This document shows, in pieces, positions 12,001 through 22,063 of a DNA stretch of 64,000 bases. The translations under genes were made by a program, and so were the position numbers. The notes below the pieces were generated by a model that was not told where the DNA came from, did no database searches, and saw only the letters and a list, made by a program, of their open reading frames with translations. The stretch's first letter is position 1. Each line of letters begins with the position of its first letter. This DNA is from Centroberyx gerrardi (Eukaryota; Chordata; Actinopteri; Beryciformes; Berycidae): positions 15,293,980-15,357,979 of the forward strand of contig NC_136010.1 in NCBI RefSeq assembly GCF_048128805.1. Reading direction: 5' to 3'.

Positions 12001-15000
12001 GCTGGCCATCGACAGCGTGCGTCTGGAGAACTGCACCATGGAGGACGCCATGCACGTCCTGCAGCAGGCCGAGGACATGGTCAAACTCCGCATCCAGAAA
12101 GATGAGGACAACATTGGTACATGTATACTCGAAGCACCCAACACCCAACACCCAGTATTCCCTGCTCCACATGGTATACAAAGCACAATCTTCTGTAAAA
12201 GCAGTGCAATGATGCTAACTCACTAAAATGAGAATGAGTACCTTTATACATGTTTTATCATGAGCTACAGCGATGTGGCCCACCAGTTGTTCTATCTAGA
12301 CTACAACATGTGACCTAGATACTGTTGTCTTCACAGGGTTAATTATTTCTTACGTAATTTTCTGTGCGTGTCTGTATCTCTGTGTTCGTCTTTGTCTCCG
12401 TGTTCATCTTCATTTTTTGCCTTCTGCGTCTGTGGGTATGTGCCGCTTCCCCATGCAGATGAGTTGGAGATGTCAGGCTCTATCATCTACACAGTTGAGC
12501 TGAAGAGATATAACGGACCGCTGGGCATCACAATCTCGGGCACCGAGGAGCCCTTTGACCCCATCGTCATCTCTGGCCTCACCAAGAAAGGCCTGGCAGA
12601 GAGGTGAGATGGGGGGTGGGGAGGGGAGCAGGGTTGAAGGTGAGAAGTGAGAGGCTGGGGGTCAAGATAGTCATTTGAGAAGATGGCGGCGCTTACAGTG
12701 CATCAGGCCCAGGCCAGTAGAGCCTTTGGAAACTTCAATAACTCTGTCTTGTTAAACGTGGCAGTAAACAATGGCTGTCTCGTCTTTTTGTCCCCTCTTT
12801 TCGATAACAAGAAGCTCCTTTGTTCCCGTTTCAGTCAGCACACTGGCAGCCTGACAGTTTTCCTGGCCCGAGCAACGGCCGAGGCCACACCGGTACTGTC
12901 TGGCATACTCTGGTATCTCTGTCTCCTCTGCTCTCCTCCCCCTGCAGGACTGGGGCCATCCATATAGGGGATCGGGTCCTGGCCATCAATGGGGTCAGCC
13001 TAAAAGGAAAGCCACTGAGCGAGGCCATCCACCTCCTGCAGATGGCCGGGGAGTCCGTCACCCTCAAGATCAAGAAACAAGCTGACCGTATGTTGGCCTT
13101 CTCTTGATTTCATAGTCAGAGGAAGTAACTTTGTGTTCCTTTTTTTTTTTTTTTTTGCAGTTTTAAAATGACTGCTCGTTTATGATTCACACAGGAAGCG
13201 CATCTCTTCCTTAACGCTTGCTTTGACTCACTGTTCATTCCCAGAATCCGATGGCCGGCAGCCTCTGGAGCAGGCAGGGTTTCTAAGTGACACGGAGGAT
13301 GAGCTGACAGACTCCCAAAAGACCAGTAAACACTCTGAGGTCTACTCTGCCACTGTGCCCAGTATCGACTCAGCCATGAGCTCCTGGGACGGCTCCGGGT
13401 TCGACGCCGGCTACGGCAGTCAAGGTGAGGTTCAGCCACCAGACAGGAACCGGTGGCGGTTCCTTGCCGTCAAAAAATAGTCAAGTTTCTTTTCTTGCAT
13501 CCAGTGAGATCAGTGGTTTTTCCTTTGTGTTCAGGGACGTATCTCCACAAAGCATCCGATATAATGCTCAATCCAAATGAGTGGAGACGTACAAAACACA
13601 GGAGCCATCCCAGTTCCAGCTCCGCAGGCCTAACCCACCACACAACTCTCTACGATGGGAGATTCACTGAGGATGAGTGGGACAAAATACCTGGGTGAGT
13701 GCACGGGCCTCCAGGTTCCTTCTGTCAGCGTCTTGTTTTATGTCAGCACAGCTTTCAGTGGTTTTCTTTCCCTTGGTTTCACAGTAAAATGTGGATTTTC
13801 CCTCATTTACATCTGACTCTGTGTATTTGAAGTAGCTTGTATGATTTTTTTCCCCCTTTGAGTTCACTGATAAGGGCAAACTGTACAGTTTTTTTCTTCT
13901 CATTTTGTGTCTTATGCTTCCATGTTTTGTGTTTTTCCAATCTGTCCTTTTTTCTCTTTCTCAGGTATTCTCTCTCTCATCTGCTTTACTAACTGCCTGC
14001 GAGCTCTTTGGTGTTTCACATAAATACATCTTTTTCTCTGTCGCTTCTTGTCCACACCAAAACTTTTCCTCAAAAAGCTCCTAAAGGGCCCAAGGATGCC
14101 TCAGCCTTGTCTGTCACTTCACTCTTCACTTTTTTTCCCCTGAACTTTTGTGTCACTTGCTTTCAATTCCTGCTTTTTTTGGGTGACATTACTTTTATGA
14201 AATTGAACTCCATAAAGGTTTTATCTAAACTAGTGGACTACTCAGCGTTTGAGCTGCCACAAATGAGAGAAATTACAATAACCCTCACTGTGGTCCTGAG
14301 AGACTTTCAAAGGGACTCTCCGTCATGCAGCCCAAAAACTGCATTACCCACGCTGCTTTGTAGGCAGCACCAGCCTCAAGACAGCAGGGCTGCTCTCATG
14401 TTCTGGTTCCTGCGTTGTCATAGATTCGTCAGCCCCCCTCGTTGCCATGGCACCCTGAACCAGGAAGACAGCTTCTGGTCCCAGGCCCTGCAGGACCTCG
14501 AGACCTGCGGCCAATCAGAGATTCTCAGGGAGCTGGAGGTAGGCCGCATGTCATCCCTTCCCACCCCCCCTCCCGCTCCTTTTCCTCCCATCTGCTTTGT
14601 CCTACTCATGTATTCATAGACCGGTGTCGGCCTAAATGACCACGCCAGATGAAGCATTATGATAATCGCCAGAGTGTGTAATCTGTTATTAAATCTGACA
14701 AGACAGGCCAGGCACCTGCTGCCATACTGATCGAGAAAGACATTTGCCCAGTGCCTTGGCCTCTAATCAGGCTCTGTGTACATTGCATTAGAGGGGATGT
14801 GTGTGTGTGTTGCGTATCCAAATGGATATGTCTTATTACCTTTTGAATATACTACGTTTTAACAATCCCTTTTTTGTTTTGTTCTGTTGCAGGCGTCCAT
14901 GACAGGTAGCACTCTTAGTCTGTACCTGGAGGAGACCAAGACTCATGAAGACTCGTTGCTCCAGTCTAGCATTAGTCCCATTAAGAGGGAGGGGATCCAT

Positions 15001-16603
15001 GACGAGCCTAAGAACAAAGGCAACCTGAACAGGTCTATTGGAGCCAGGGACCTGCCACCCAGGGGAAAAGGGGACTCCTCAGACATTTTGTCCCCTACTA
15101 CCCTGGAACTGCACAAGGTAGTTTGGTTAGGGAGCAAGTTTGGAAATGTGGCAGGCAGTCTGCATCAGAAAAGCATAATTTATGTTAAAAAATAAACACA
15201 ACATTAATTCACAGGCATTTGGGTGTGACATCCTTGATTATAAAACAGCAATCATGGCCTGCTGAACATGGTACAAACAACAGCGTCCATAGGGAATCTG
15301 TTTATTACAACCACTGAAGTTTGTACTTCAGTGGCTCCCTTACTTTGCACACTATGCCCATCAGCACAGTGTAACTGGACCCAGCGGATACCTGGCCAGT
15401 CAGGACTTGCAGTGTGTATATGAAAAACACTGAGGAACACTCATACAGTATTACCTCACCAGCTGCGGGTGTGTGTCGATTACCGTCTTCTAACGTCATG
15501 CTGTGACCCCAGACTGTGCCCTTATCCCTCCTGAGATGTCTGTTTGTTGCCACACTCCTCCATGCATGTCACATTTGGCTTGGCCTAATCCCAGTGTGCC
15601 TGAACATTGGGATTAAATTGGCCAGAAACGCCTAGAAAAAGAGCATCTCATGGTCTCGTAATGCGGAAATTAAATATGTTTTGTGTTGACACATCTTACT
15701 CGGTATCTCGGAAAGTCATCTGGGCTTGATGCATGATAACTTTCCACCTTAGATCTGTTGATGGTTACGGTTAAACCTGTTCGACATGGAACAACTTGAA
15801 AGTGAGAACGTTGATAGAAACATGACATTGAGGCATGTGGCTGTGGATACAGTTCCTGTTTAGTGTATATATATATAAATGGCAAAGGACATAGCAATGG
15901 CTTCTTGTTTGTTATGGTGCTTTTTTCTGCACTGTGTTATCTTTTTTTATTTCTTCAAACGTCTGAACTGGCGAGTAAGCATTCATATATAGTCTATATT
16001 CGGAAGGCAGATAAGTATCTCAAATCGTGAAAGGCCAGGTGAAAAAAGCAAATTTCCTCTGAATACTTTTTTTAATGTTTGCTGGGCTATAAACTTTGTG
16101 TAACTGTAAGGATCCTCTGTGTTTGCAGGTGACTCTAAGGAAGGACCATGAGAGCCGTGACTTTGGTTTCAGCGTATCTGACGGACTCCTGGAGAAAGGG
16201 GTTTATGTCAACATGATCCGCCCGGACGGCCCAGCTGACCAGGCTGGGCTGAGACCCTACGACCGCATTCTACAGGTATTTCTTTCACGTCGATAAAATC
16301 ATTCCTTGTGTTTAATTGACCAGCTGATATGTGACATGAGCACATCATCCACTTGGGTTCTTTCTGAATATGAATTAAGCGAATAGATTGATTCTAATCT
16401 TGCAGGTGAACCGTGCGCGGACCAGAGACTTGGACTGCTGTCTGACTGTCCCCCTCATTATAGAAGCAGGAGACAGTTTGAACTTGGTCATTAGCAGGAA
16501 TCCACTGGCAGCAGCAGATACCGGACCGCCTGAGGACTGTGAGGACTCCTCCAACTCTGTGTTCTGTTTTCCAGAGCACAGGACCAACAGCATCGCCCTG
16601 TGA
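100..16603 (+). CDS. grip2: GRIP2-type seven-PDZ scaffold (5'-partial)
   Basis: Glutamate receptor-interacting protein: a multi-PDZ scaffold that binds C-termini of AMPA-receptor subunits and other membrane proteins at synapses. Exons: 100-235, 1945-2090, 2728-2811, 2916-2991, 3716-3861, 5141-5288, 5371-5540, 7847-7975, 8243-8404, 8773-8959, 10272-10417, 10638-10718, 11158-11221, 11971-12116, 12459-12603, 12948-13087, 13245-13424, 13535-13694, 14433-14538, 14893-15117, 16129-16275, 16406-16603. All borders are AG/GT and phases agree throughout, giving about 1,039 residues plus a TGA stop. The family is usually near 1,040-1,100 residues, so only an N-terminal piece is missing. The first exon could instead start at 97, and exon 19 at 14424 (same frame). 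GRIP2 is preferred over GRIP1 because of the PDZ7 motif [15 protein letters not shown], the PDZ3 text ASVVER and the neighbouring SLC6A6. Confidence 0.93.
236..1944 (+). other. GRIP2 intron with no recognised gene
   Basis: The intron separates the two halves of PDZ1. It holds a short GAATA repeat (about 459-475), an interrupted CA microsatellite (756-814) and AT-rich unique sequence. Open frames here show no family similarity. Confidence 0.6.
756..814. repeat. Interrupted CA microsatellite
   Basis: CA dinucleotides broken by GCACAGG and ATG interruptions, in the first GRIP2 intron. Confidence 0.9.
3017..3068. repeat. GT microsatellite
   Basis: About 26 GT units with one GC interruption near the left end. 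It starts 25 bases after the GRIP2 donor at 2992. A shorter GT tract follows at about 3206-3219. Confidence 0.92.
3669..3715 (+). repeat. Poly-C/CT pyrimidine tract at a GRIP2 acceptor
   Basis: A run of 12 C is followed by TC repeats and CTCCTC units, ending directly in the acceptor CCAG used at 3716. The tract is both a microsatellite and the polypyrimidine tract of this splice site. Confidence 0.85.
3862..5140 (+). other. GRIP2 intron between PDZ2 and PDZ3
   Basis: Mostly unique AT-rich sequence, ending in a GT microsatellite (5087-5130) that leads straight into the acceptor TCTGTTTCAG at 5131-5140. I see no exon-like open frame. Confidence 0.55.
5087..5130. repeat. GT microsatellite
   Basis: GT units with a few GC and TCT interruptions, ending 10 bases before the acceptor of the GRIP2 exon at 5141. 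Confidence 0.9.
5929..5969. repeat. GT microsatellite
   Basis: GT units with regularly spaced CT substitutions. It lies 64 bases from the CA tract that follows and runs in opposite sense to it, so the two could pair. Confidence 0.85.
6033..6080. repeat. CA microsatellite
   Basis: About 24 CA units with one CG interruption, in the 2.3-kb GRIP2 intron. Confidence 0.9.
7847..8404 (+). other. grip2: GRIP2 linker between PDZ3 and PDZ4
   Basis: Two exons, 7847-7975 and 8243-8404, encode a low-complexity linker rich in His, Ser and Pro. It ends in a basic stretch ([12 protein letters not shown]) that runs into the conserved SLASS(S/T)VGPGGQ start of PDZ4. The basic stretch just before PDZ4 is also found in mammalian GRIPs, as recalled, and supports the boundaries. 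The upstream part is too divergent to align by eye. It is probably disordered. Confidence 0.8.
8498..8525. repeat. Poly-C tract
   Basis: A C-rich run with a single G interruption between GRIP2 exons, followed downstream by pyrimidine-rich DNA up to the acceptor at 8772, including CCCT units at about 8740-8770. Confidence 0.8.
8960..10271 (+). other. GRIP2 intron inside PDZ4
   Basis: This intron splits PDZ4 after SPAER. It contains unique AT-rich sequence with a short GT stretch near 9783-9800. I see no exon or clear repeat family. Confidence 0.5.
11222..11970 (+). other. GRIP2 intron inside PDZ5
   Basis: This intron separates the exons ending IAHR and beginning TGTLEPGD. The sequence is unique and AT-rich, with a short TTG repeat near 11299-11311. 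Nothing else was recognised. Confidence 0.5.
13245..15117 (+). other. grip2: GRIP2 linker between PDZ6 and PDZ7
   Basis: Four exons encode a long Ser/Asp/Glu-rich linker: 13245-13424 (ends [15 protein letters not shown]), 13535-13694, 14433-14538 (contains the conserved block [21 protein letters not shown]) and 14893-15117. This GRIP linker is where other partners bind in mammals. The third exon has two usable in-frame acceptors, at 14424 and 14433. The 13535-13694 exon is the part of the model least like what I recall of mammalian sequences. Confidence 0.8.
15118..16128 (+). other. GRIP2 intron before PDZ7
   Basis: A phase 0 intron. It is unique AT-rich sequence with an AT dinucleotide stretch near 15867-15878. 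No gene or named repeat was recognised. Confidence 0.5.
16129..16603 (+). other. grip2: GRIP2 PDZ7 and C-terminus
   Basis: Exons 16129-16275 and 16406-16603 encode PDZ7, with the atypical loop [16 protein letters not shown] and then [21 protein letters not shown] and [10 protein letters not shown] short acidic tail ends TNSIAL and a TGA at 16601-16603. Mammalian PDZ7 has a closed peptide groove and mainly binds GRASP-type partners. Both exon joins are phase 0. Confidence 0.9.
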
Positions 16604-18795
16604 CCAAGGTCACCGAGCCCAGAGACAGGCACTAGCTTTTGAAATACTGTATCACTATGTGGCACTCAAACACCACACATATCACGCACAGTTACGTTTG
16701 TTGTCTTGTCCCTCTTCCACTTTTCACGCTCACATGTTCATGTGTGTGTGGACACACAGCGCACAGAACATCCATTCACGTGCGCAAATGCACACAAGCA
16801 CAGAAACAGGCGCACTCCTCTGTCAGGCACACTTGCAAGCGTCACTCACTCACCAAGATACTCACAAGTGCAGGCATTCACTATTGCTGGTTTTAGTCAT
16901 TGTGTTCACGTGACGCAGTCCAGAGGAGGCTCTGGCTGCGGGGCCGTCTCCCCCCCCCCCCCCCCCCATCCCCCCAAAGGCAAAGCCACATGCGGAGTTA
17001 TATAACAAGGGAGTCATAGCTTCTGACTTAGCCAGGACGACAACACACACGCCTCAGTTTGGGAGAAATTCAAACACAACACACACACACTGCATAAATT
17101 TTGAAACTTTTTGCTTTAATGGGGTTTATGTTCTTACTGAAGGAACATTAAGCACAATGTGTGAAATTGATCCTGTATGGTTTCTGTTGCCACACAAAGA
17201 GATGCACAAACACAAAAAGATGCACATAATGCTATATATATGCATACTACACACACACAGACAGGGTGTCGGTGGACTCCAGGTTGGAGGCATGTTGCGC
17301 TGGGTTATTATTTCAGCCATGTCTTGGCTCACTGCCCTCCTTTCCAGGCTCACCCCCCCCTACCCCCCACCCCCCACCACCCCACGCTGCCTGCCCCAGA
17401 GACGGGACAGTGCCTCCAAATAGTAGATGGAATGCTCACTGCTACTTGCCAAGTATCATAAACTATTTTAGAGCCCCTTGTATCTTAACGTCAGGAATGT
17501 TTGTGAAAACGGACTTGTCCCGTTCTGTTTTTAAACGGTTGTCACTGAGTCATATTATTGCAAAGGTACTGATAGTTGCCAGTTTTTATTTTACACAAGG
17601 TTCTTTGAATCACTGTTTGCACACCTTTTTTTTTTTTTTGCCTGCAAGTTTTACTTTTCTGTTTTTCTACACGCAAGTTTGCTTTCCCCTGACACTTAAA
17701 TCTCCCCATTATGTTCCAGAGGTCAAAGTCTCCCTTTCACTTTGTCATGTTTTCACTTTCATTGTCTGAGGCTGCCTGTATGTAAACATATTGCGTAAGG
17801 CCAACGTACCAGAACGACTTAGAATGACAGTAGCAGTGAGTCTATGGATTAGTGTCTGGTCTTTCACTGATGGTTCTTTAAGTGAATCACATGTCTTGCC
17901 AAATGTGGGATGAAATGCCTTTTCAATTTTCAATAATGAATGATTTCCTTGTTTTCTTTGAAACACATTCATACTTTAAAGGCCTGACTCCGCATATGCT
18001 TGGATTAAGTATCAATTCGTTTTTTCTTCTCTACAGTAGCTGTTTTTTCCTACCATGTCTATAAGCATGTTAAGCATGCATAGGGTTTGTCTTTAAACAG
18101 AACGTTGTCACTGTTCCTGATTTAAAAAAAACGAAACAAAAAAAAATTGGAATAATCTCTGTCTGGCTCCAATAGAAACTTTGTGAGAGTGTTCCCTTTT
18201 TATCATGACATTATGTGTTTTTATAAAGCTCTTGCGTAACAAATCTGGCCTGCTTACCCAGCTGCCTCAGTGGAAATAAGATGATTTGTTTCATTTCATG
18301 TATCGGCTGATGTAAAGATGTTGTGAGATAGCGCAGAGTCGCACTGTCCCATCTAGAGCAGCCTTGGATGCTTATTAATCCTTGGGACTGTAACTTTTTG
18401 CCATTCTGCTCCCAGACTTGTCTATTAAATGTCATGTTGTACACAAAGGCCTATTTTTAAGGGTTTCATATTATTTTACTCTGCTGTACTGTACATTTAT
18501 TTTACTGTACAATGTCTCCCTCATGGTATACAGTGCTTTATTTTTTATTTACATGCACGTGTAGTTTCTTTATGTAAGCTGTGATAATGAATGTGTCTGT
18601 ATATATATATTTTTTTGGTTTACCTCCACATCGTCCCTGATGTAACCATGAATATACTTAGTCAGGAATCAGTTCAGAGGAACTTGTAAGATATATAGGA
18701 TATTATTTTATTTTTGTTATTTTTATTTAATTTATTTTAAACTAAGAAATGTATTCCTTTTTATGAAAATAAAGCTATGAAACAATAGTTGCTTT
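16604..18795 (+). other. grip2: GRIP2 3' untranslated region
   Basis: About 2.2 kb of AT-rich sequence without a credible exon follows the stop. It contains a poly-C run at about 16950-16967, a second C-rich run near 17347-17380 and poly-T stretches. It ends near an AATAAA hexamer at 18768-18773. The extent is inferred from that hexamer, not from transcripts. Confidence 0.6.
18768..18773 (+). terminator. grip2: Polyadenylation signal of GRIP2
   Basis: AATAAA lies at the end of a long AT-rich 3' UTR, with GT/T-rich sequence about 15-20 bases downstream (TTGCTTTGTTTC). It is the best-placed hexamer after the GRIP2 stop codon. Confidence 0.55.
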
Positions 18796-20347
18796 GTTTC
18801 AGCAGTGCACTGTTTAACTTGGCTCGCCCCAGGTAGATTCCCCACACTGACCCACAGATTGTGTCAACACTTGTGTGTAACGTTTGGGTTTTTGTTGGAG
18901 GTTTTTATTATTTACTTAAGCTTTTGGTAGTTCTGTTCCCAGTGTGATTGAGTGTGTCAGCTGATGTTAAACATGCTTTACAATGCCCACAGTCCTTCTA
19001 CTCTTTATACCAGAGACATGCCCAAATAAGCCGTCCCATCTGGGTGAGATGTCAGTGTTGTTTCCACCTGCTGGGGGCCGTTGGATTGATGGCGGGAGAG
19101 ACACCCAAAAACATTTACCACAAGTGTCAATGAGCTGTCACAGGGACCTGGGGTGGGTGGGGGTGTGGGGGTAGGGGGGTGAGGGCCGGCCTTCACAGGA
19201 GGACGTGAGTTCAAATAAATATAGTTGGCTATTTCAGGGCTGGATTCAAGTTGTATTGTGATTCGGAGAAGCAGCGCTTACTCAAAATAGACCTTATTGA
19301 TCAAGGTTGAAAGGGGGAAAGCAGTTACATAACACTAGAGGCAGAACAAAGTCAGGGTGCAATGTAAATAAAGTTTGGCAGTGTCTGATTAGTGGGAATA
19401 GTGTTGGTAAAAGGCAGAGGATATAAGTTAAAGAGACTGTACTTCTACATAGAGGCGTGGTTCTTCTGCTGCCAAGAGGCGCTTCCACTGTTTCACTGCA
19501 TGTATCTCTCAACCCGAGGGGCCGTTCACGTGTTTTACCCTGCGTGTGTTCACACATACATGTTACTGTACAGTCACAAGTCATCTTTGAGAGTTCAGAG
19601 CTGCAGTATCCTACATAAGTGATATGTAGTTGTGGTGTCATGGCTGTGAAGACAGTTAAAGGAGTGGCTGCTGAACTCCTCAGCTATCACTTAAAGTCAA
19701 ACTGAAACGAAAAATGACTCTTTTGCCTTTTTAGCTCATTCTATCATACCATACAACTATTACTATTCATTTTCTCGTATTTTTATATCAAAATCTCATT
19801 ACTTTCACTTCCTGGAAAGCGAAAAATCTTTAGTGGTGACTTCATCGTGTTCCAGGAAGCGTATTTAAAAATTCCAACCAATAAAACCATCACAGATTTT
19901 TGAACAATCCCGCCCCTCCACCCCTCCCATCAAATAAAACTGATTTTCTCTCCCTAGCGGATGTCCCATTGGTTTACTCTTTTGAATGTTCCCTCCCTGC
20001 GTTATGTCCCGCCCCAACATCCTGTTTCAACAGGAAATACATCACATTAAGGAAGTAAGATGCTCTCAAAATGCTCCATGGCACTGAGCTTCATCTATGT
20101 GATGAAGCAAATGTGATGATTATTATGGTTAGAATGAAAATCAAATTTTCAAAAGATGCTGGTAACCCCGTTACCAGGTCATAATTGTTTTAGCCTCATA
20201 ATTTGAATATTATATTATACATCAGACACACATTCTTTCTGATTAGAAAAGCTGTGCAAGATGCAGAGGAAGAGGAACCGGGGCAGGGAAACTAATATTT
20301 AAGGGATAAATGAATTGTTAACACAAATAAATCTAAAGAAAAAGATG
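18796..20347. other. Intergenic region between the GRIP2 and SLC6A6 tails
   Basis: This 1.5-kb convergent intergenic region holds repeat copy A and otherwise unique AT-rich DNA. No gene was recognised. The G-rich run near 19148-19180 is low complexity. The boundary with the SLC6A6 3' UTR is uncertain. Confidence 0.5.
19792..20075 (+). repeat. Interspersed repeat, copy A (inverted partner of copy B)
   Basis: About 280 bases recur in inverted orientation at about 22436-22705. Landmarks shared with the reverse complement of copy B are TTTTTGAACAATCCCGCCCC, CATCAAATAAAA, CCATTGGTTTA and CAACATCCTGTTTCAACAGG. Identity by eye is roughly 75-80% with small gaps. A further AT-rich stretch from about 19690 may belong to the element. 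No coding capacity, terminal repeat or target duplication was recognised, so the family is unknown. Confidence 0.75.
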
Positions 20348-20353
20348 TTTATT
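20348..20353 (-). terminator. slc6a6: Candidate SLC6A6 polyadenylation signal
   Basis: TTTATT on the + strand is AATAAA on the transcribed strand, about 1.7 kb beyond the stop. A second copy at 20465-20470 is an alternative. Human SLC6A6 mRNAs have long 3' UTRs, so either or both may be used. Confidence 0.4.
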
Positions 20354-22063
20354 TTTAATCTATTATGATATGATGCAATGTGCATCTCAAAGGGGAAAAA
20401 TGTGAGACAAAAATACTTTGGTACACTTTGATTTTGCAAGAGCTTGTTTTCGTAACACCAGATTTTTATTGACAAAGCAGCACTGTACTGTGGTGGCTCC
20501 TGTACATGCTTTGGGATAAAAATTCCACACTGATTTAGTCTTTAATTTTGCAAAGTTGTTACTCACATTATGGAATATCGAAATAATTTTTTAATTTGAT
20601 AAAGAATTTTGAAAGAGCAGAGAAGGCCATTTCTTCGATGAATATTGCACACTGAAAATTTCATCCAGGCTCACAATAATCAATATTTAGAATACAAATT
20701 GCTGACAGTTTTCAGAAAAATAAGTCAGTGATAGTGTTCATACGATGCACAGTATAAAATGGTTACAAAAAGGCATATGTGATTTACAAACAATTAAAAT
20801 TTTAAAATACAATTGCCTAAACTGAACATGAGAAACTAGAATCCAGTGGTAGTTTTGCATGATACAGATATTTAACAGAGCATGTCTGCTATTGAAATGA
20901 GCACAATGGAGAGAGCTTTCAGAATTTTTAGAAAAAAAGCATTTAGTTATGTTTTTACTTTTATGAGGTTAAGGTTCTCACAGATCTCACTAATCGTGAA
21001 CCAGAACATTTGATGTCAAATTTCTAACGTCTATTTTTTTTTCATTGTCTTAGCAAGGAGACACGTAATCCTCTAGATATATATCAAAGTTAACGATATC
21101 AAAAAGTTAGAAGCTAAAAATATTTCCTCCTGAAATGTGTTGCAAATGTAATTGCAATATCTTGCAACAATAATAATAACAAATACTACAATAAAGGTGA
21201 AACTCAACATATAAAGTGCAAAGAGAGGTTTCAATAAATGCACTGGGACGGACTGTGGTAGTCGGAGGCAGTGTACAAATACTCTTAAAATGCCACTTCC
21301 CTTTTCTCCTTTCTTCCTCTTTCTTGCCCTAGCTGTTTTCCGCCTATCATCTTTTCCACCTTCTTTGGAGACAGATTCTCTTCTGAATGCATTTCTTACA
21401 GTATTTGGCCAGGGCCTTGTTTAGCAACTTAAAGGATGTCATGCAAGTTTAACTATATACACTGCATATTGCCACCTAATATTCAGCCTACATGTTATGG
21501 ATATGTACTCTACCAAGAGATGTGAGTGGCTTGCTTCCGCCGCTAGCGGAGGTACATTCAATTGCAGCTCAAGACGAACGACAACAACAAGAGATTAGAA
21601 ATTAGCTTGGGCAAGGATACTGCCGCAAGAAACGTGAGGACATCATCTTAGAAGTTTGCTACCTGTTACACATTTAGTTACACGTTTAGTTTACTGAATT
21701 TATGATACGTGAGAATTTATCTTTTTTCTATCATACCAAAAAGCAAATTCCTCATCTCTCCGGAATCAACAGAAAGGTAGTAAACATAGAACAACATGTT
21801 CTATCTCAAAATACTGCCTAAACTGAGATCAGTGCCAACTACAGCAACAACAATGGTAACAACATCAACAACGATATAGTAAAAAATAAAAAAAATATTG
21901 AGAAAAAAAAAATGACAACAATATATAACTCTCTTCATAGAAACCAAACCAGAATATTTCTAGTGCGAATATATAGGACAATGTAAACCTACCACTATCA
22001 AAGTTAGCAAATATGATAATAACACAGAAAGCACGTCAATCTTATTCCTCTCACAGAGAGCGC
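20354..22063 (-). other. slc6a6: Probable SLC6A6 3' untranslated region
   Basis: AT-rich sequence without credible reading frames, between the stop codon and the candidate poly(A) signals. The extent is inferred from hexamer positions only. Confidence 0.45.

Larger units (their letters stand above)
8773..13087 (+). other. grip2: GRIP2 PDZ4-PDZ5-PDZ6 coding block
   Basis: PDZ4 spans exons 8773-8959 and 10272-10417 (loop GFGVQLQGG). PDZ5 spans 10638-10718, 11158-11221 and 11971-12116 (loop ELGITISA, then [16 protein letters not shown]). PDZ6 spans 12459-12603 and 12948-13087 (loop [15 protein letters not shown], end VTLKIKKQ). In GRIP proteins PDZ4-6 bind AMPA-receptor GluA2/3 tails, with PDZ5 central. 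The close match of PDZ5 and PDZ6 to the mammalian sequences as I recall them makes this the most secure part of the model. Confidence 0.92.

Noticed and set aside
14008-14619. A 203-codon open + frame running through the GRIP2 exon at 14433-14538 and its flanks
   Set aside because: Only the exon part has family similarity. The upstream part is intronic, low in complexity, and an acceptor falls inside it. Treated as chance openness, though intron retention is conceivable.
100-16603. Assigning the PDZ gene to GRIP1
   Set aside because: PDZ3, PDZ4 and PDZ7 wording and the SLC6A6 neighbour fit GRIP2 better, though the paralogues are close.
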